From contig NZ_NWFK02000001.1 in the NCBI RefSeq assembly GCF_002313155.2, positions 62,001 through 126,000 on the forward strand: a stretch of 64,000 nt of DNA. Reading direction: 5' to 3'. Below, piece by piece: positions 20,016-29,468 of this stretch (positions are counted from its first letter, which is position 1; every line of letters starts with the position of its first letter). Both the position numbers and the translations under genes were made by a program. Under the pieces are notes generated by a model. It saw nothing but the letters and a program-made list of their open reading frames with translations, ran no database searches and had not been told where the DNA came from. Source of the stretch: Psychrobacter sp. FDAARGOS_221. GTDB lineage: Bacteria > Pseudomonadota > Gammaproteobacteria > Pseudomonadales > Moraxellaceae.

Positions 20016-20759
20016 CTAACATTTAGTGTTAGACTCATAGACATCTGGCGGTAGGATAAAGCCTTGCAGCCCGCAGGTTTTAATCAAATCCAGTGCTACT
20101 TTAGGATCGACATCACTCAAATCCATCTGTGCGTCAAAATCGGGATAGGGGTCTGCATCAAAGTCCTTATAATCGTAACCTAGCAGCTGAGATAAGCTTA
20201 TGATTGAAGAGTCACCGTCACGCGTGACGACCACCACATGATGCAAGTCCGCATATTCAATCTGCTTTATCGCTACATACCACTTTTTATTAATAGCGAT
20301 ATCGTAGTCAAAATCATACTGTTTCAGCATCGGTGGTATCACAACCACAGGCACCACGGTCATGTAATCCACAGCCGGTTCATCATGACTGATATTATCT
20401 TCATTCTTCAGACGCAAATACTCCCAAGTATAAGAGGTCAGCGTATCTTCAAGGCGATTGTGAAATGCCTCATACATATATAGCATCGACATAAAACCTT
20501 GAGTCTGCATGATTTCTAGCTCAAAGCAGTTGGCACTTTGCTCAAAGTTATCGGCACATAGGTTTCTTAAAAAGTAGAAAACCGCTTTAGGGACAAAATA
20601 ATCGACATCTTTGCATAGCGCAATTAAGTTTCTAATGGTAGCGACAGACACTTTGGCCACAGGTTTTGCGCGAATACGAAAAGGGAAGGTGGGTATGGTG
20701 TTTTCAAAGAAGTCACGGATGGCTTGTTGTTCTTCATCACTATAAATATTCATCTGCAA
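20016..20759 (-). CDS. Hypothetical cytoplasmic protein
   Basis: 247 aa, acidic, without signal peptide or membrane helices. The N-terminal half is helical (EEQQAIRDFFENTIPTFPFR, with IRNLIALCKDVDYFVPKAVF after it); the C-terminal half has strands (MTVVPVVVIPPML, HVVVVTRDGDSSI) and ends with a DPKVALDLIKTCGLQGF segment. Not recognised. Its 5' end faces the PH/SHOCT gene and it converges on a shared terminator with the SH3 protein gene. Confidence 0.6.
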   Translation of the reverse strand: MQMNIYSDEEQQAIRDFFENTIPTFPFRIRAKPVAKVSVATIRNLIALCKDVDYFVPKAVFYFLRNLCADNFEQSANCFELEIMQTQGFMSMLYMYEAFHNRLEDTLTSYTWEYLRLKNEDNISHDEPAVDYMTVVPVVVIPPMLKQYDFDYDIAINKKWYVAIKQIEYADLHHVVVVTRDGDSSIISLSQLLGYDYKDFDADPYPDFDAQMDLSDVDPKVALDLIKTCGLQGFILPPDVYESNTKC

Positions 20760-21005
20760 TCCTCGACTTGTGTTAGGCAGTCCAATCTTTGACTGTATTG
20801 TACTTGGTGTTCTACTTTAACTGTATCTATTTTAACCGTATCTGTAGATTAGGCAATATCTGCTTTAGCACTAAGCGACAGTTAGTGACGTTTATAAGCG
20901 TTGATAGTTATTAATGAGATTGATAGCTACTGATGAGATTGACAGTATGTACTGGTTTTATATTAATTAATTAATAATAAATATATGTTAAAAATGGGAG
21001 GGGCT

Positions 21006-21659
21006 ATGGAGAATTTCGATAAGTATGCTGAGTATACTAAATCTGAAAATTGGGGCGAGATTTGTCGGTTAAACGGTGTTGAGCTTGATTCATTTGGTAC
21101 TAAAAAAGAGCTTAGAGTATTATCAGAATATTTGGAAGCCGATGAAGTGGTGTTTGCTCTAACCTCAGGTATTATGGATCAAACAGAGACCTCAAATTCA
21201 TTTGATTTTGGTTCAAATACGTGGCTTGTGGTTTTAACCAGCGATCGATTTTTGTTCCTTGACCATGCGATGTTAACCAAATCTGTTGATACCCAAAGCA
21301 TTCGTCATGATCATGTGCAAGCTGTATCTGCCTCTCAAGGATTTATGTTTGGCAAGATAATGATTGATTTGGGCAGTAGAATGTTAGTCATTGATAATGC
21401 TCATAAATCAACGGTTAAGGTAATTGCCAGTTTGGCCAATAAGTGGCTAAAAGAGCTGGCCGATAAAAAGTCGCAACCAACTGCTTCTGCGAATGCTACT
21501 TATCAAACCCCATTATTCGATATGTTAGAGCGCTTAGATAAGCTTGCTACATTAGGTGCCCTGACAGATGAAGAGTTCGAATACGCTAAGCAAAGATTGA
21601 TTGCTTCTGAACAATTTCAAGCTGAAAAAGCGCGTTTCTTATCGTCTCTACCACAATAG
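21006..21659 (+). CDS. Bacterial PH-domain protein with C-terminal SHOCT motif
   Basis: 217 aa from the ATG at 21006, chosen because GGGAGGGG sits just before it; an upstream in-frame ATG at 20985 lacks a ribosome binding site. Residues about 45-150 form a YokE-type bacterial PH domain (VVLTSDRFLFLDHAML and IMIDLGSRMLVI strands). The C-terminal ~35 residues are a SHOCT helical hairpin (LDKLATLGALTDEEFEYAKQ), a short module found in oligomerising proteins. Function unknown; such proteins are common in membrane- or stress-related contexts. Confidence 0.8.
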   Translation: MENFDKYAEYTKSENWGEICRLNGVELDSFGTKKELRVLSEYLEADEVVFALTSGIMDQTETSNSFDFGSNTWLVVLTSDRFLFLDHAMLTKSVDTQSIRHDHVQAVSASQGFMFGKIMIDLGSRMLVIDNAHKSTVKVIASLANKWLKELADKKSQPTASANATYQTPLFDMLERLDKLATLGALTDEEFEYAKQRLIASEQFQAEKARFLSSLPQ

Positions 21660-21700
21660 CTTGACGATAAAGTAATAAAAGTCATTAACTAGTAAACGCA

Positions 21701-21738
21701 AAAACCAGTTATACCACAAGAGTATGACTGGTTTTTTT
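21701..21738 (+). terminator. Rho-independent terminator
   Basis: AAAACCAGTTATAC pairs with GTATGACTGGTTTT (one mismatch), followed by four more Ts. It ends the PH/SHOCT gene. Confidence 0.8.
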
Positions 21739-21825
21739 ATTTGTTAGGGTTAAATAAATAAGGTCAAACAAATAGTTTTTCTTCGAAGCAACTTCGAAGT
21801 TCTATGTTGATATCTAATCAATTAT

Positions 21826-22638
21826 CTAGTGAAGGTCGATAGGCCGTAATGTTGACTGACGTGCAGACAAGGTGAAGAAAACATACGCCAAGCTATAGCT
21901 AATGGTCAGTGACAGTAGCATAGACACTAAGGTATGACTAAAGAAATGGTCACCAATAAGCATTTTATATAGACCCAGTGTCCAACCAATGGCGGTTACT
22001 GTTTTAAAAATTAGGTAACGATGGCGATATAAACGCGGTAAAAAAGCAAACGCATATAATGCAAATCCAGTGCTGGCATGAGCGGCTGGGAAGCAGCTAT
22101 TAGTTGAGTCAATTAAGCTGCTTGATCCACTTAAACCACTGGCTAGGCTATGACCAATACCAAGATAGGGCTGAGTGCCGCCAAATAAGGCAAGATCACT
22201 GGGACAACTGACATGGGTTGCTGTTTTTAATAGGAAAATGCTGGCAGGTATCATCATCAAAGACACGATGAGATAGCCGATTTCACGGTTTGATAATCCG
22301 ATGCTAGGTAAGCCGATAATGGCATTTTTGGTTGGCGGATGAGCGTTATCTTTATGTTTGGCTGTGCCGTGATTGGTAGAATGATTGAGCTTCAGATTAC
22401 TGAGGAATGTCAGCAATAAAGTCACACCAAACCCAATCAACAGGTATTTGGGTACATCATAAAATATAAAAGTCAGCGGCTGCGCGCCTTTTGATAACAG
22501 CCAGTGCCCATCGACAAAAAATAATCGATTAATTAATACATCTAATTGGCTATGGTCAAAACCAAAGACGGCGATGAGGGTCAAACACATCAGCTTAAAA
22601 CAGGTGGCGCTGTCAAAATGATTGCTGCGAGAGTTCAT
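21826..22638 (-). CDS. PAP2-superfamily membrane phosphatase
   Basis: 270 aa from the ATG at 22638, with GGATAA upstream; a 294-aa frame starts at an unlikely TTG. Five or six membrane helices are evident. The three-part phosphatase signature is present in modified form: KTATHVSCP (138-146), FPAAHAS in place of PSGH, and GDHFFSHTLVS with the closing His. This form is typical of membrane PAP2 enzymes acting on lipid phosphates or undecaprenyl pyrophosphate, for example lipid A or phosphatidylglycerophosphate phosphatases. The specific substrate cannot be read. Confidence 0.8.
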   Translation of the reverse strand: MNSRSNHFDSATCFKLMCLTLIAVFGFDHSQLDVLINRLFFVDGHWLLSKGAQPLTFIFYDVPKYLLIGFGVTLLLTFLSNLKLNHSTNHGTAKHKDNAHPPTKNAIIGLPSIGLSNREIGYLIVSLMMIPASIFLLKTATHVSCPSDLALFGGTQPYLGIGHSLASGLSGSSSLIDSTNSCFPAAHASTGFALYAFAFLPRLYRHRYLIFKTVTAIGWTLGLYKMLIGDHFFSHTLVSMLLSLTISYSLAYVFFTLSARQSTLRPIDLH

Positions 22639-22791
22639 TTTAGTGATTATCCATTTTAAATTAAATAGACAGGTGGTGAACTGGCCTGATGGATTTAGTA
22701 TAGGCAGCAAAGTATGAAGATAGCGTTAAGGTGAGACGGTTTATTTGGTTTAAATTTGTGTTTGGTTATTTACCTCGCGTTAGAGGTAGGT

Positions 22792-23553
22792 TTATTCATT
22801 TAGATAAAACTCAGCCATACCATCAAGCTCAGTTTTTACTTGTTTCCAATGCGGCATGACTTGAGTCAGGAGTCGCCAAAAGCGCTCGCTGTGGTTGTGC
22901 TCAGCGATATGACACAGTTCATGCAATATGACGTAATCAATGCATTCTTTTGGCGCTTTGACCAAATGCGGATTCAGCACCAAGTTGCCTTGAGCCGAGC
23001 AGCTGCCCCATTGTTTTCGCATGGTTAGTAGCTTAAAGGATGGCGATGCGCTTACCCAATGTGCTTGAAATAATGCCAAAGTAAGACGTTCAGCAAATAT
23101 AGTTTTTGCTTTTTGTTGATACCAATTATTAAGCAGGGACTTTACTTGTTTACCACGTTTATCTGCATCATCGATCGCTTCACTAAGCGTAACCGTCAAC
23201 TTACCCCTTACCAGCTTGACGTTAGGTGCTTCATCAGGGTCAACCACCACTTTGAGTACATAACGACGACCCAAATAAAACTGTGGTTCACCGCTCACAT
23301 AGCGCCTCGGCAATACACGATTGGTCTGACTTTTGAAGTCTTGTAGATGTTGCCAAATCCAGCGAGCACGCTTTTTTACAGACGACTCAACAAAGTCATC
23401 CGTTGTATTCGGCGGCACGATGACTTCTACTCGCTCATCAGGATGTACCTTGATACGCAGCTTACGAGCATTGTCTTTATGCACCAAGGTATAAGCAATC
23501 TGATGCTCACCGTAATAGAGTATCCGAGCTTGATGATTTCTATCGGTATTCAT
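22792..23553 (-). CDS. YgjP-like zinc metallopeptidase (DUF45) at the end of the type I R-M operon
   Basis: 253 aa. It contains the zinc motif HELCH (211-215) and third ligand His221 in EHNHSERFW, and the family segment MRKQWGSCSAQGNLVLNPHL. The DUF45 (YgjP/COG1451) family has a WSS1/SprT-like gluzincin fold; members are often encoded beside type I restriction genes. Its start lies 16 bases after the hsdR stop on the same strand, so the two are probably co-transcribed. A role in processing or turnover of the restriction complex is an inference from this context only. Confidence 0.85.
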   Translation of the reverse strand: MNTDRNHQARILYYGEHQIAYTLVHKDNARKLRIKVHPDERVEVIVPPNTTDDFVESSVKKRARWIWQHLQDFKSQTNRVLPRRYVSGEPQFYLGRRYVLKVVVDPDEAPNVKLVRGKLTVTLSEAIDDADKRGKQVKSLLNNWYQQKAKTIFAERLTLALFQAHWVSASPSFKLLTMRKQWGSCSAQGNLVLNPHLVKAPKECIDYVILHELCHIAEHNHSERFWRLLTQVMPHWKQVKTELDGMAEFYLNE

Positions 23554-23569
23554 GAGTTATCACTCATCA

Positions 23570-26500
23570 TCATTGGCTTCTAGATAGCCCAAGACGCGCG
23601 ATATTAATCACCTCATCTGCCAGCTGTTTTGCATTGTCCATACCGATAGCTTTAAACAGCATCGGGATAAGCTTTAAGCGAATGTCTTTTTCCATCTGAG
23701 CTGGATTTAATGAGTTCTCGTTAACCGCTTTATTCACCGCTTCGTCAATGTCAAAAGCGTATTTGACCATAGCCTCTTCATCAAGTCCGTTATCTGCCAG
23801 ATAGTCGGCATCAAACAGATGTTTGAATAACCCAAAATAAGCCTGCGCATGCTTGTTGTGTTTGCCCGACTCATCAACAAAGGCGTTGGGTACATCCGGC
23901 ATATTGCGCGCTTTCACATCTTGCTCGAAGTCTGCAAACATCATGTACTGCTTGACCGGGGCATCGAACATGGCCTTGGCGTCTTCAATGGCTTGTTTTA
24001 ACAACTTGGAGAAGTGCTCTTGAGCATACGGGTCATCAGCCAAATCTTGCTCAATCATTTTGGTGACACGGCTGGTTATTTTATCGGTTTGGTTGCGTGC
24101 TTCCGCATCACTCAGCTGCTTAGGCTTGATGTCTTTGCCTAAGTTATTGACCAGATAGGCGCCTTCGGGCTCTTTGACTTCAAGACCTGCGATATGCTTG
24201 TTCAGCAGGTTTCGGATATCATCCTCATACTCGTCAAAGTCGATGATCTCGTTGGCATCTTCACGCACTTGTTTACGCAGCTCAACAAAGGCTTTTAGGT
24301 CTTGCTTATAGCGCTCACGCTTACCCTCAAAGGCCGGATCTTCGAAGTAGGATGCTGATTGCAAAGCCACTTTCATCACATTGCTAAACTCAGTCAAAGC
24401 AGAATAAAAGTCATCACGCTTCTTAAGATTGGCATCAATAACGACGCCGTCTATTTCTTGCATCTTAGGAGATAGCGACTGACGCAGTGCCTGACCGTCT
24501 TGCTTATTGCGGACATCGGAGAAGATAGCCCAGACCTTTTTATGCAGCATGGGCAGTTTTTTATATTCCGTATCCATCGCGTGATACATGCCAGCCAAGT
24601 CGTCAATATCAAAGCCGCCTTGGGTACGCTCTGCTAGGTCTTGATACTTCTCAATGGTGGTATCGAGCTCTTTTAAGATACCGCGATAATCAATCAAATA
24701 ACCAAACTGTTTATGCTCATGTAAGCGGTTCACGCGGGCAATGGCTTGAATCAAGTTATGACTTTTTAATGGCTTATCGATATACAGCACCGTGTTTTTG
24801 GGTTCATCAAAGCCAGTGAGTAGCTTATCGACCACGATCATAATATCGGGGCCGTCTTTTTTGCTAAACTCATCAATAATATCTTTGGTATAGGTGGTGT
24901 CATCCATGCCATATTTGGGTGCGACATTCTGCTGCCACCAGTTTTGAACAATGTCTTTGCTCTCTGCATCGACCACTTCATGACCCTCACGGGTGTCAGG
25001 CGGTGACATAGCAACCACGGAGGTAACTTTGCCTATTGCATCGAGGGCGTGCTTGTAGCGGATAGCTGAGGCTTTTGAGTCACATGCCAGTTGTCCTTTT
25101 AAGCCTTGCTGCTTAAAGTTTTGGAAGTGGTCTGATATGTCATGCGCAATCAGCTCAATACGACCTTCGACTTGATACACTTGACCTTTGCGTGAAAACT
25201 TTCGTTTTAAATCTGCTTTTTGCTCAGTGGTTAGCTTTTGAGTAATACGATCAAACCATTTATCTATCGCGGCATCATTGGTATTGAGCTCAGGTATACG
25301 CTCTTCATAGAGTAGGGGCGTAACGGTCTTATCCGCCACCGCTTGCTGCATGGTATACGAGTGGATGATTTTGCCAAACTTGTTTTCGGTCTTATCGTCT
25401 TTGAGTAGTGGCGTACCGGTAAAGGCAATAAACGCAGCATTAGGCAAGGCTTGTTGCATACGGATATTATTCTCACCATTTTGGCTGCGGTGACCCTCAT
25501 CGACCAACACAATGATATTCTCACTGGGGTTATAAAACTCATCGTATTGCGCCGCTGCCCCAAACTTATTGATAATAGAGAAGATAATACGCTCATTACC
25601 GTGACCGACCTTTTTGGCCAAGTCACGGCCAGATAATGCTTTCGCTTTGGTTTTGTCTTTATCACTGAGCGCACCGGCTGAGATAAAGGTGCGTGCAATC
25701 TGGTTTTCCAAATCAATACGGTCGGTCACCACAAACACGCGGCATTTTGCCAGTTCAGGCATCCATATCAGTGCTTTGGATAAGAACACCATGGTAAATG
25801 ACTTGCCACTGCCTGTGGTATGCCAAATCACGCCGCCTTCACGACTGCCTTTGTCATCAAGCTTACTAACGCGTTCAACCAGTGCCTTAATGCCAAATAC
25901 TTGCTGATAGCGCGCCACAATCTTACCGGCACGGCTATCAAACAAGGTATAAAAGCGGGTCATATCCAGCAATCTGTCAGGGCGCAGTAGACTGATAATC
26001 AATCGATCTTGATCAGTTACGGCAAGCTCACCTGCGTTAATCAATGACTCATATTCCTGCCTATCACTGGCTTTGCGATGTCCAAACAGCGCATCTAATC
26101 CATCTTGGCTAATACGCTCATTTTTAAGGCGATTAAATTCTGCTTCACCAATCTCTTCTTCAGTCCATTTTGACCAAAATTTCTCAGGCGTATTACAGGT
26201 AGCATACAGCCCCTCATAGCCATTAATCGCCAGTAGCAATTGACTATAAGCAAACAGATGCGGAATATACTTTTGACCCTGATTGCGCAGATGCTGCGAG
26301 ATGGCTTGGCTATTGGTAGATTTGTGCGGATTATTAGAGTCAGGGCGTTTGGCTTCTATCACCACCAGTGGCAGACCATTCACAAAGCAGACGATATCAG
26401 GAATCACATTGCCTGTGGCATCGGTGTTTTGTACCACCATCTCTTCGGCGACGTGATACGCGTTATTATCGATGTTTTCCCAGTCGATTAGCTGAATGGT

Positions 26501-26935
26501 CGGCGAGGTGCGCTTACCGTCAATAAATTCAGTCACACTCACGCCATACAGCAGCGCATCGTATATGGTCTCATTAGCGCGTAGCAGACCTAAGTTCATC
26601 TGCGGATTGAGCTCGCTTATAATTTTATCAATGCTTTTGTCTGACAGATGATGCGACTGACCTTCAAACATAAAGGTTTGCTGACTCAAAAACTCACGCA
26701 GCACCGGCAACAGCATCACTTGGTTAGTGCTGATTGAGTTACCGCCAGTATGGCTGCTCGTTGCTTGAGCGTTTAGTTTAGACTGGCGCAATTTCAAGCA
26801 CTGTTCAGGCGATAGATAGCGATAACCCAAATTCATTAATAAGGTGAGGGCAGGTATCTTGGCACTAAATTCTTCTTTGAAGTTAATACTTGGGCTAGTG
26901 TGCATATCAATATCAAATCCCGATTCAATCATCAT
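23570..26935 (-). CDS. hsdR: Type I restriction enzyme, motor and nuclease subunit HsdR
   Basis: About 1121 aa, a usual length. The N-terminal PD-(D/E)xK nuclease has Asp180 and Glu194-Ala-Lys196 (DIVCFVNGLPLVVIEAKRPD). The SF2 translocase follows with WHTTGSGKS, DEGH (VLVDEGHRSQ) and a C-terminal TGFDEPKNTVLYIDKPL motif. The C-terminus (about 850-1121) is the helical region that docks on HsdM/HsdS. The annotated long frame starts at TTG; an ATG pair at 26935/26932 lies behind GGAG and is preferred. The protein cuts unmethylated DNA after ATP-driven translocation. It is separated from hsdS by four features, an unusual split. Confidence 0.95.
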   Translation of the reverse strand: MMIESGFDIDMHTSPSINFKEEFSAKIPALTLLMNLGYRYLSPEQCLKLRQSKLNAQATSSHTGGNSISTNQVMLLPVLREFLSQQTFMFEGQSHHLSDKSIDKIISELNPQMNLGLLRANETIYDALLYGVSVTEFIDGKRTSPTIQLIDWENIDNNAYHVAEEMVVQNTDATGNVIPDIVCFVNGLPLVVIEAKRPDSNNPHKSTNSQAISQHLRNQGQKYIPHLFAYSQLLLAINGYEGLYATCNTPEKFWSKWTEEEIGEAEFNRLKNERISQDGLDALFGHRKASDRQEYESLINAGELAVTDQDRLIISLLRPDRLLDMTRFYTLFDSRAGKIVARYQQVFGIKALVERVSKLDDKGSREGGVIWHTTGSGKSFTMVFLSKALIWMPELAKCRVFVVTDRIDLENQIARTFISAGALSDKDKTKAKALSGRDLAKKVGHGNERIIFSIINKFGAAAQYDEFYNPSENIIVLVDEGHRSQNGENNIRMQQALPNAAFIAFTGTPLLKDDKTENKFGKIIHSYTMQQAVADKTVTPLLYEERIPELNTNDAAIDKWFDRITQKLTTEQKADLKRKFSRKGQVYQVEGRIELIAHDISDHFQNFKQQGLKGQLACDSKASAIRYKHALDAIGKVTSVVAMSPPDTREGHEVVDAESKDIVQNWWQQNVAPKYGMDDTTYTKDIIDEFSKKDGPDIMIVVDKLLTGFDEPKNTVLYIDKPLKSHNLIQAIARVNRLHEHKQFGYLIDYRGILKELDTTIEKYQDLAERTQGGFDIDDLAGMYHAMDTEYKKLPMLHKKVWAIFSDVRNKQDGQALRQSLSPKMQEIDGVVIDANLKKRDDFYSALTEFSNVMKVALQSASYFEDPAFEGKRERYKQDLKAFVELRKQVREDANEIIDFDEYEDDIRNLLNKHIAGLEVKEPEGAYLVNNLGKDIKPKQLSDAEARNQTDKITSRVTKMIEQDLADDPYAQEHFSKLLKQAIEDAKAMFDAPVKQYMMFADFEQDVKARNMPDVPNAFVDESGKHNKHAQAYFGLFKHLFDADYLADNGLDEEAMVKYAFDIDEAVNKAVNENSLNPAQMEKDIRLKLIPMLFKAIGMDNAKQLADEVINIARLGLSRSQ

Positions 26936-27082
26936 CAATCTCCAGCACTGTGCTCAACGCTGGCAGGGCTGGGTCGGTGTACTTAAGTGTGTTGTTATGG
27001 TTATTATCTCTATAAATCACTATCACTATAAGGTTATTATCTCTAAATGAACCGCTTTAAACAATGTGAACTCAAGATACAC

Positions 27083-27508
27083 TTATCTCGATAGCTTTTT
27101 ATCCAGCCAATAATAACAACCGGCACACAGCACACCACTGATGACAATAACCGTCAGCAGAACTACGTCATCAACCGATACACCCTTTCCAGGTCTACTA
27201 AACAACAGCGGTGACAACCCATAGACAAAGCCGCTAACCAGCACAGTAGCGAGGCTAAGTTTGCCAAATGCTTTTAACAGCGTGAGGTAAATAAAAAATG
27301 GGATATAGACTAATAGGTAATAGAAATAAAAGGTGTATAGGGTTTTGAATAAGCTGATAAACTCTGCGCTAACTGGCAGCTCAAGGCTTTGTATCAGGCT
27401 ATCAAACTGCATACTAATAGCAAAAGCGATAGCAAGCACCAGCGCACCCACCAAAGGCGGTATAAAGAGTTTGTTAACGGTATTGACGACAGTTTTAAGA
27501 AGGTTCAT
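27083..27508 (-). CDS. Hypothetical polytopic membrane protein inside the R-M locus
   Basis: 141 aa from the ATG at 27508 (the longer frame starts at TTG). Four hydrophobic helices are visible: about 10-30 (KLFIPPLVGALVLAIAFAIS), 50-76 (LYTFYFYYLLVYIPFFIYLT), 84-102 and 115-135. No family recognised. It lies between the structured repeat and hsdR, with 147 bases to hsdR. Whether it takes part in restriction or is a passenger is unknown. Confidence 0.6.
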   Translation of the reverse strand: MNLLKTVVNTVNKLFIPPLVGALVLAIAFAISMQFDSLIQSLELPVSAEFISLFKTLYTFYFYYLLVYIPFFIYLTLLKAFGKLSLATVLVSGFVYGLSPLLFSRPGKGVSVDDVVLLTVIVISGVLCAGCYYWLDKKLSR

Positions 27509-27665
27509 TTTGGTGGGCAAGTTAGGTCATCCTTGATTTGTTTAATGCCTGGGTTTATATAAGATAGGCAAGCGTACCTTATCCTATTTATGTGACGATA
27601 CAGCCAAAAGCACTAACTCTGTGAGTCTTTAATCCACCATGTAGAGCGTACAGCACTGCTTAAGT

Positions 27666-27850
27666 AGCCAATCCCGCTTTCCGCTACTATCTGCCGAGCT
27701 CATGGCGTGCGGTCTATCGTGACTAGAGTCGTTACTGCTGCCACGACACCGCCGCTAGCCACAGTCCGCAGCGCCATGACCTACGCCAGTATATCCGCTG
27801 CAATCGGGGCTAAACCACACCTAAGGCAACGTTTATAGTTTTTAAAAGAT
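27666..27850. repeat. Structured interspersed repeat, copy 2
   Basis: Second copy of the element found at 12033-12215. Left end 27666-27695 (AGCCAATCCCGCTTTCCGCT, then ACTATCTGCC) and right end from 27787 (CCAGTATATCCGCTGCAATC, then GGGGCTAAACC) match copy 1 with few changes. The core differs in sequence yet again folds back: TCATGGCGTGCGG (27700-27712) pairs with CCGCAGCGCCATGA (27766-27779). It is GC-rich compared with the surrounding AT-rich sequence and sits in the middle of the type I R-M locus. Confidence 0.72.
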
Positions 27851-27903
27851 AAGCTTGCGATGTATTAATCAATAAAATACCTATCAAATTTAGCTATTAT
27901 TGA

Positions 27904-28290
27904 TTAGTTAAATAGCTTATCAATAATTATTTTTTGAACTTCAGGATGAAACTCTTCATACATAGTATTTGAGCGTACGTTATTTTTCTCGATTTGTTTT
28001 TCAATTGTGAACTTGTCAGTAACTACCCACTTCACATTTCGACCAATACTAACAATTGTAGAATCAGTTACTATGACATTATCTAAGATAATACCAATTG
28101 CTTTGACAGTGATGGGAGCACCAAATGCAGCAGCTTTGATGTAAATAATATCACCTACTTTTAGTGATTTAATAAACTGATGTAGTTCTGGCGCATCATC
28201 TTCACCCCAGCCAGGACCTGCAATCCCATTATCAATAAACTCCTGACTGACGTCTTCATCATAGTATGCACCTACTGCAAATATAGCCAT
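27904..28290 (-). CDS. Small unknown protein, possibly PUA/EVE-like, in the R-M operon
   Basis: 128 aa, no signal or membrane helix. Begins MAIFAVGAYYDEDVS, then GPGWGEDDAPELHQFIKSLK and VGDIIYIKAA, then strands (ITVKAIGIILDNVIV). The pattern of a GW near the start, a lysine before GD.IYIK and following beta strands recalls the PUA-like barrel used by EVE, ASCH and related modified-base readers; this is a weak visual match. AAGGA precedes the ATG by seven bases. It starts 49 bases after the MBL-fold gene and is likely in the same transcript. Base composition is AT-rich. Confidence 0.6.
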   Translation of the reverse strand: MAIFAVGAYYDEDVSQEFIDNGIAGPGWGEDDAPELHQFIKSLKVGDIIYIKAAAFGAPITVKAIGIILDNVIVTDSTIVSIGRNVKWVVTDKFTIEKQIEKNNVRSNTMYEEFHPEVQKIIIDKLFN

Positions 28291-28339
28291 TTTTCAATCC
28301 TTTTAAAGGTAATTTAATGGGTAGCTTAGACTCTATACA

Positions 28340-29464
28340 TTACCAAATATATTGCTTAAATTCAGAATTTATATTCTCATTAACTGAAACCACATTAAAG
28401 CCATTTATGATAAGCTCTTTAACAACTGTAGCAGCAGGATGATATTTGCTAGTAGTACTATGAGAAATTGGAAGGATTGTATTACTAAACCCTTCTAAAG
28501 CTTGTAAATCAAAATCATTTTTAGAGCCATGATGAGGCACTTGAATAACATCAACAAAATCTACATAGTCAGGATAAATATCCTTGAGTTTATAGCAATG
28601 GAAATCACTATCACCAGTATATATACATCCTGACATACAGAGACACGTATAAAAACCGTTTAAACTGAAAGAAAGATATTTACAAGATTTGGTATGGTAA
28701 GGTTTATAACTATCAGAATTATTCGATAAATCTGGTCCAGAGTATAAAAGCATGGAGTTTTCGTTAATTTTCCCTGCTAATTTATCGTAAATAGAATGTA
28801 ATATTGGACGAATAACAGCACTTTTTAAGCTATTAATAACATAGTCGGCATCATTCTCTAACATATTAGTACTAAAACCTACTTTATTTAATTCTCTGCT
28901 TAGTAGAAGCCTACGTACCTTGTCTTCATAGTTATAAGGAATAAATACCCAATTTATTGTCTGATTACTGATTGACGATTGAATAGTTAAAGGGGTACCA
29001 CTCTCAATCTCAGTTATTGATTTAGATTCACTATTTATTATATCTTCTAAGATAAGAGGTCTATAATCTCTATTTCTATCTTCGATATCATTAACTGGTA
29101 AAACTTTAATAATAGTAGTATTAGAACCAAAATAAGATTCTGGGTCTTCAATTATTTGTCTGAGTTCTGCGGGGTAATGATGATAAAAATTTAATAATAA
29201 ATTTCTTTGCTGGTTGTTTAAAAGAGGAAGAACAACCACTTTAATCTGTTTCGTTGATTTTTTTAAATCAGGTATGGATGATATATGGTCGTTGTCGAAG
29301 TGGGATATAAAGAGTATATCTACTACTTCATCTTTAAAAGCCTGTTCAACTATGGGTCTTGCTCTTACATGAGAGGTCGTTCCACAATCATATACAATGT
29401 TGAAGTCACCATGACGTTCTGAATAGAAAGCACCTTGACCTACAGGATGGAATGTACGTATCAT
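28340..29464 (-). CDS. ComEC-like metallo-beta-lactamase-fold hydrolase in the R-M operon
   Basis: 374 aa from the ATG at 29464; the longer frame begins at TTG and overlaps hsdS. Metal motif SHFDNDH (54-60) has the S-H-x-D-x-D-H form of ComEC/Rec2-type MBL domains. Later motifs TGDSDF and VPHHGSKNDFD are also ComEC-like. No membrane segments, so this is a soluble nuclease- or phosphodiesterase-type enzyme. GGGG lies about nine bases upstream, and only four bases separate the start from the hsdS stop, so translation is probably coupled. It is more AT-rich than hsdM and hsdR, which suggests a later addition to the locus. Confidence 0.8.
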   Translation of the reverse strand: MIRTFHPVGQGAFYSERHGDFNIVYDCGTTSHVRARPIVEQAFKDEVVDILFISHFDNDHISSIPDLKKSTKQIKVVVLPLLNNQQRNLLLNFYHHYPAELRQIIEDPESYFGSNTTIIKVLPVNDIEDRNRDYRPLILEDIINSESKSITEIESGTPLTIQSSISNQTINWVFIPYNYEDKVRRLLLSRELNKVGFSTNMLENDADYVINSLKSAVIRPILHSIYDKLAGKINENSMLLYSGPDLSNNSDSYKPYHTKSCKYLSFSLNGFYTCLCMSGCIYTGDSDFHCYKLKDIYPDYVDFVDVIQVPHHGSKNDFDLQALEGFSNTILPISHSTTSKYHPAATVVKELIINGFNVVSVNENINSEFKQYIW

Positions 29465-29468
29465 CAAA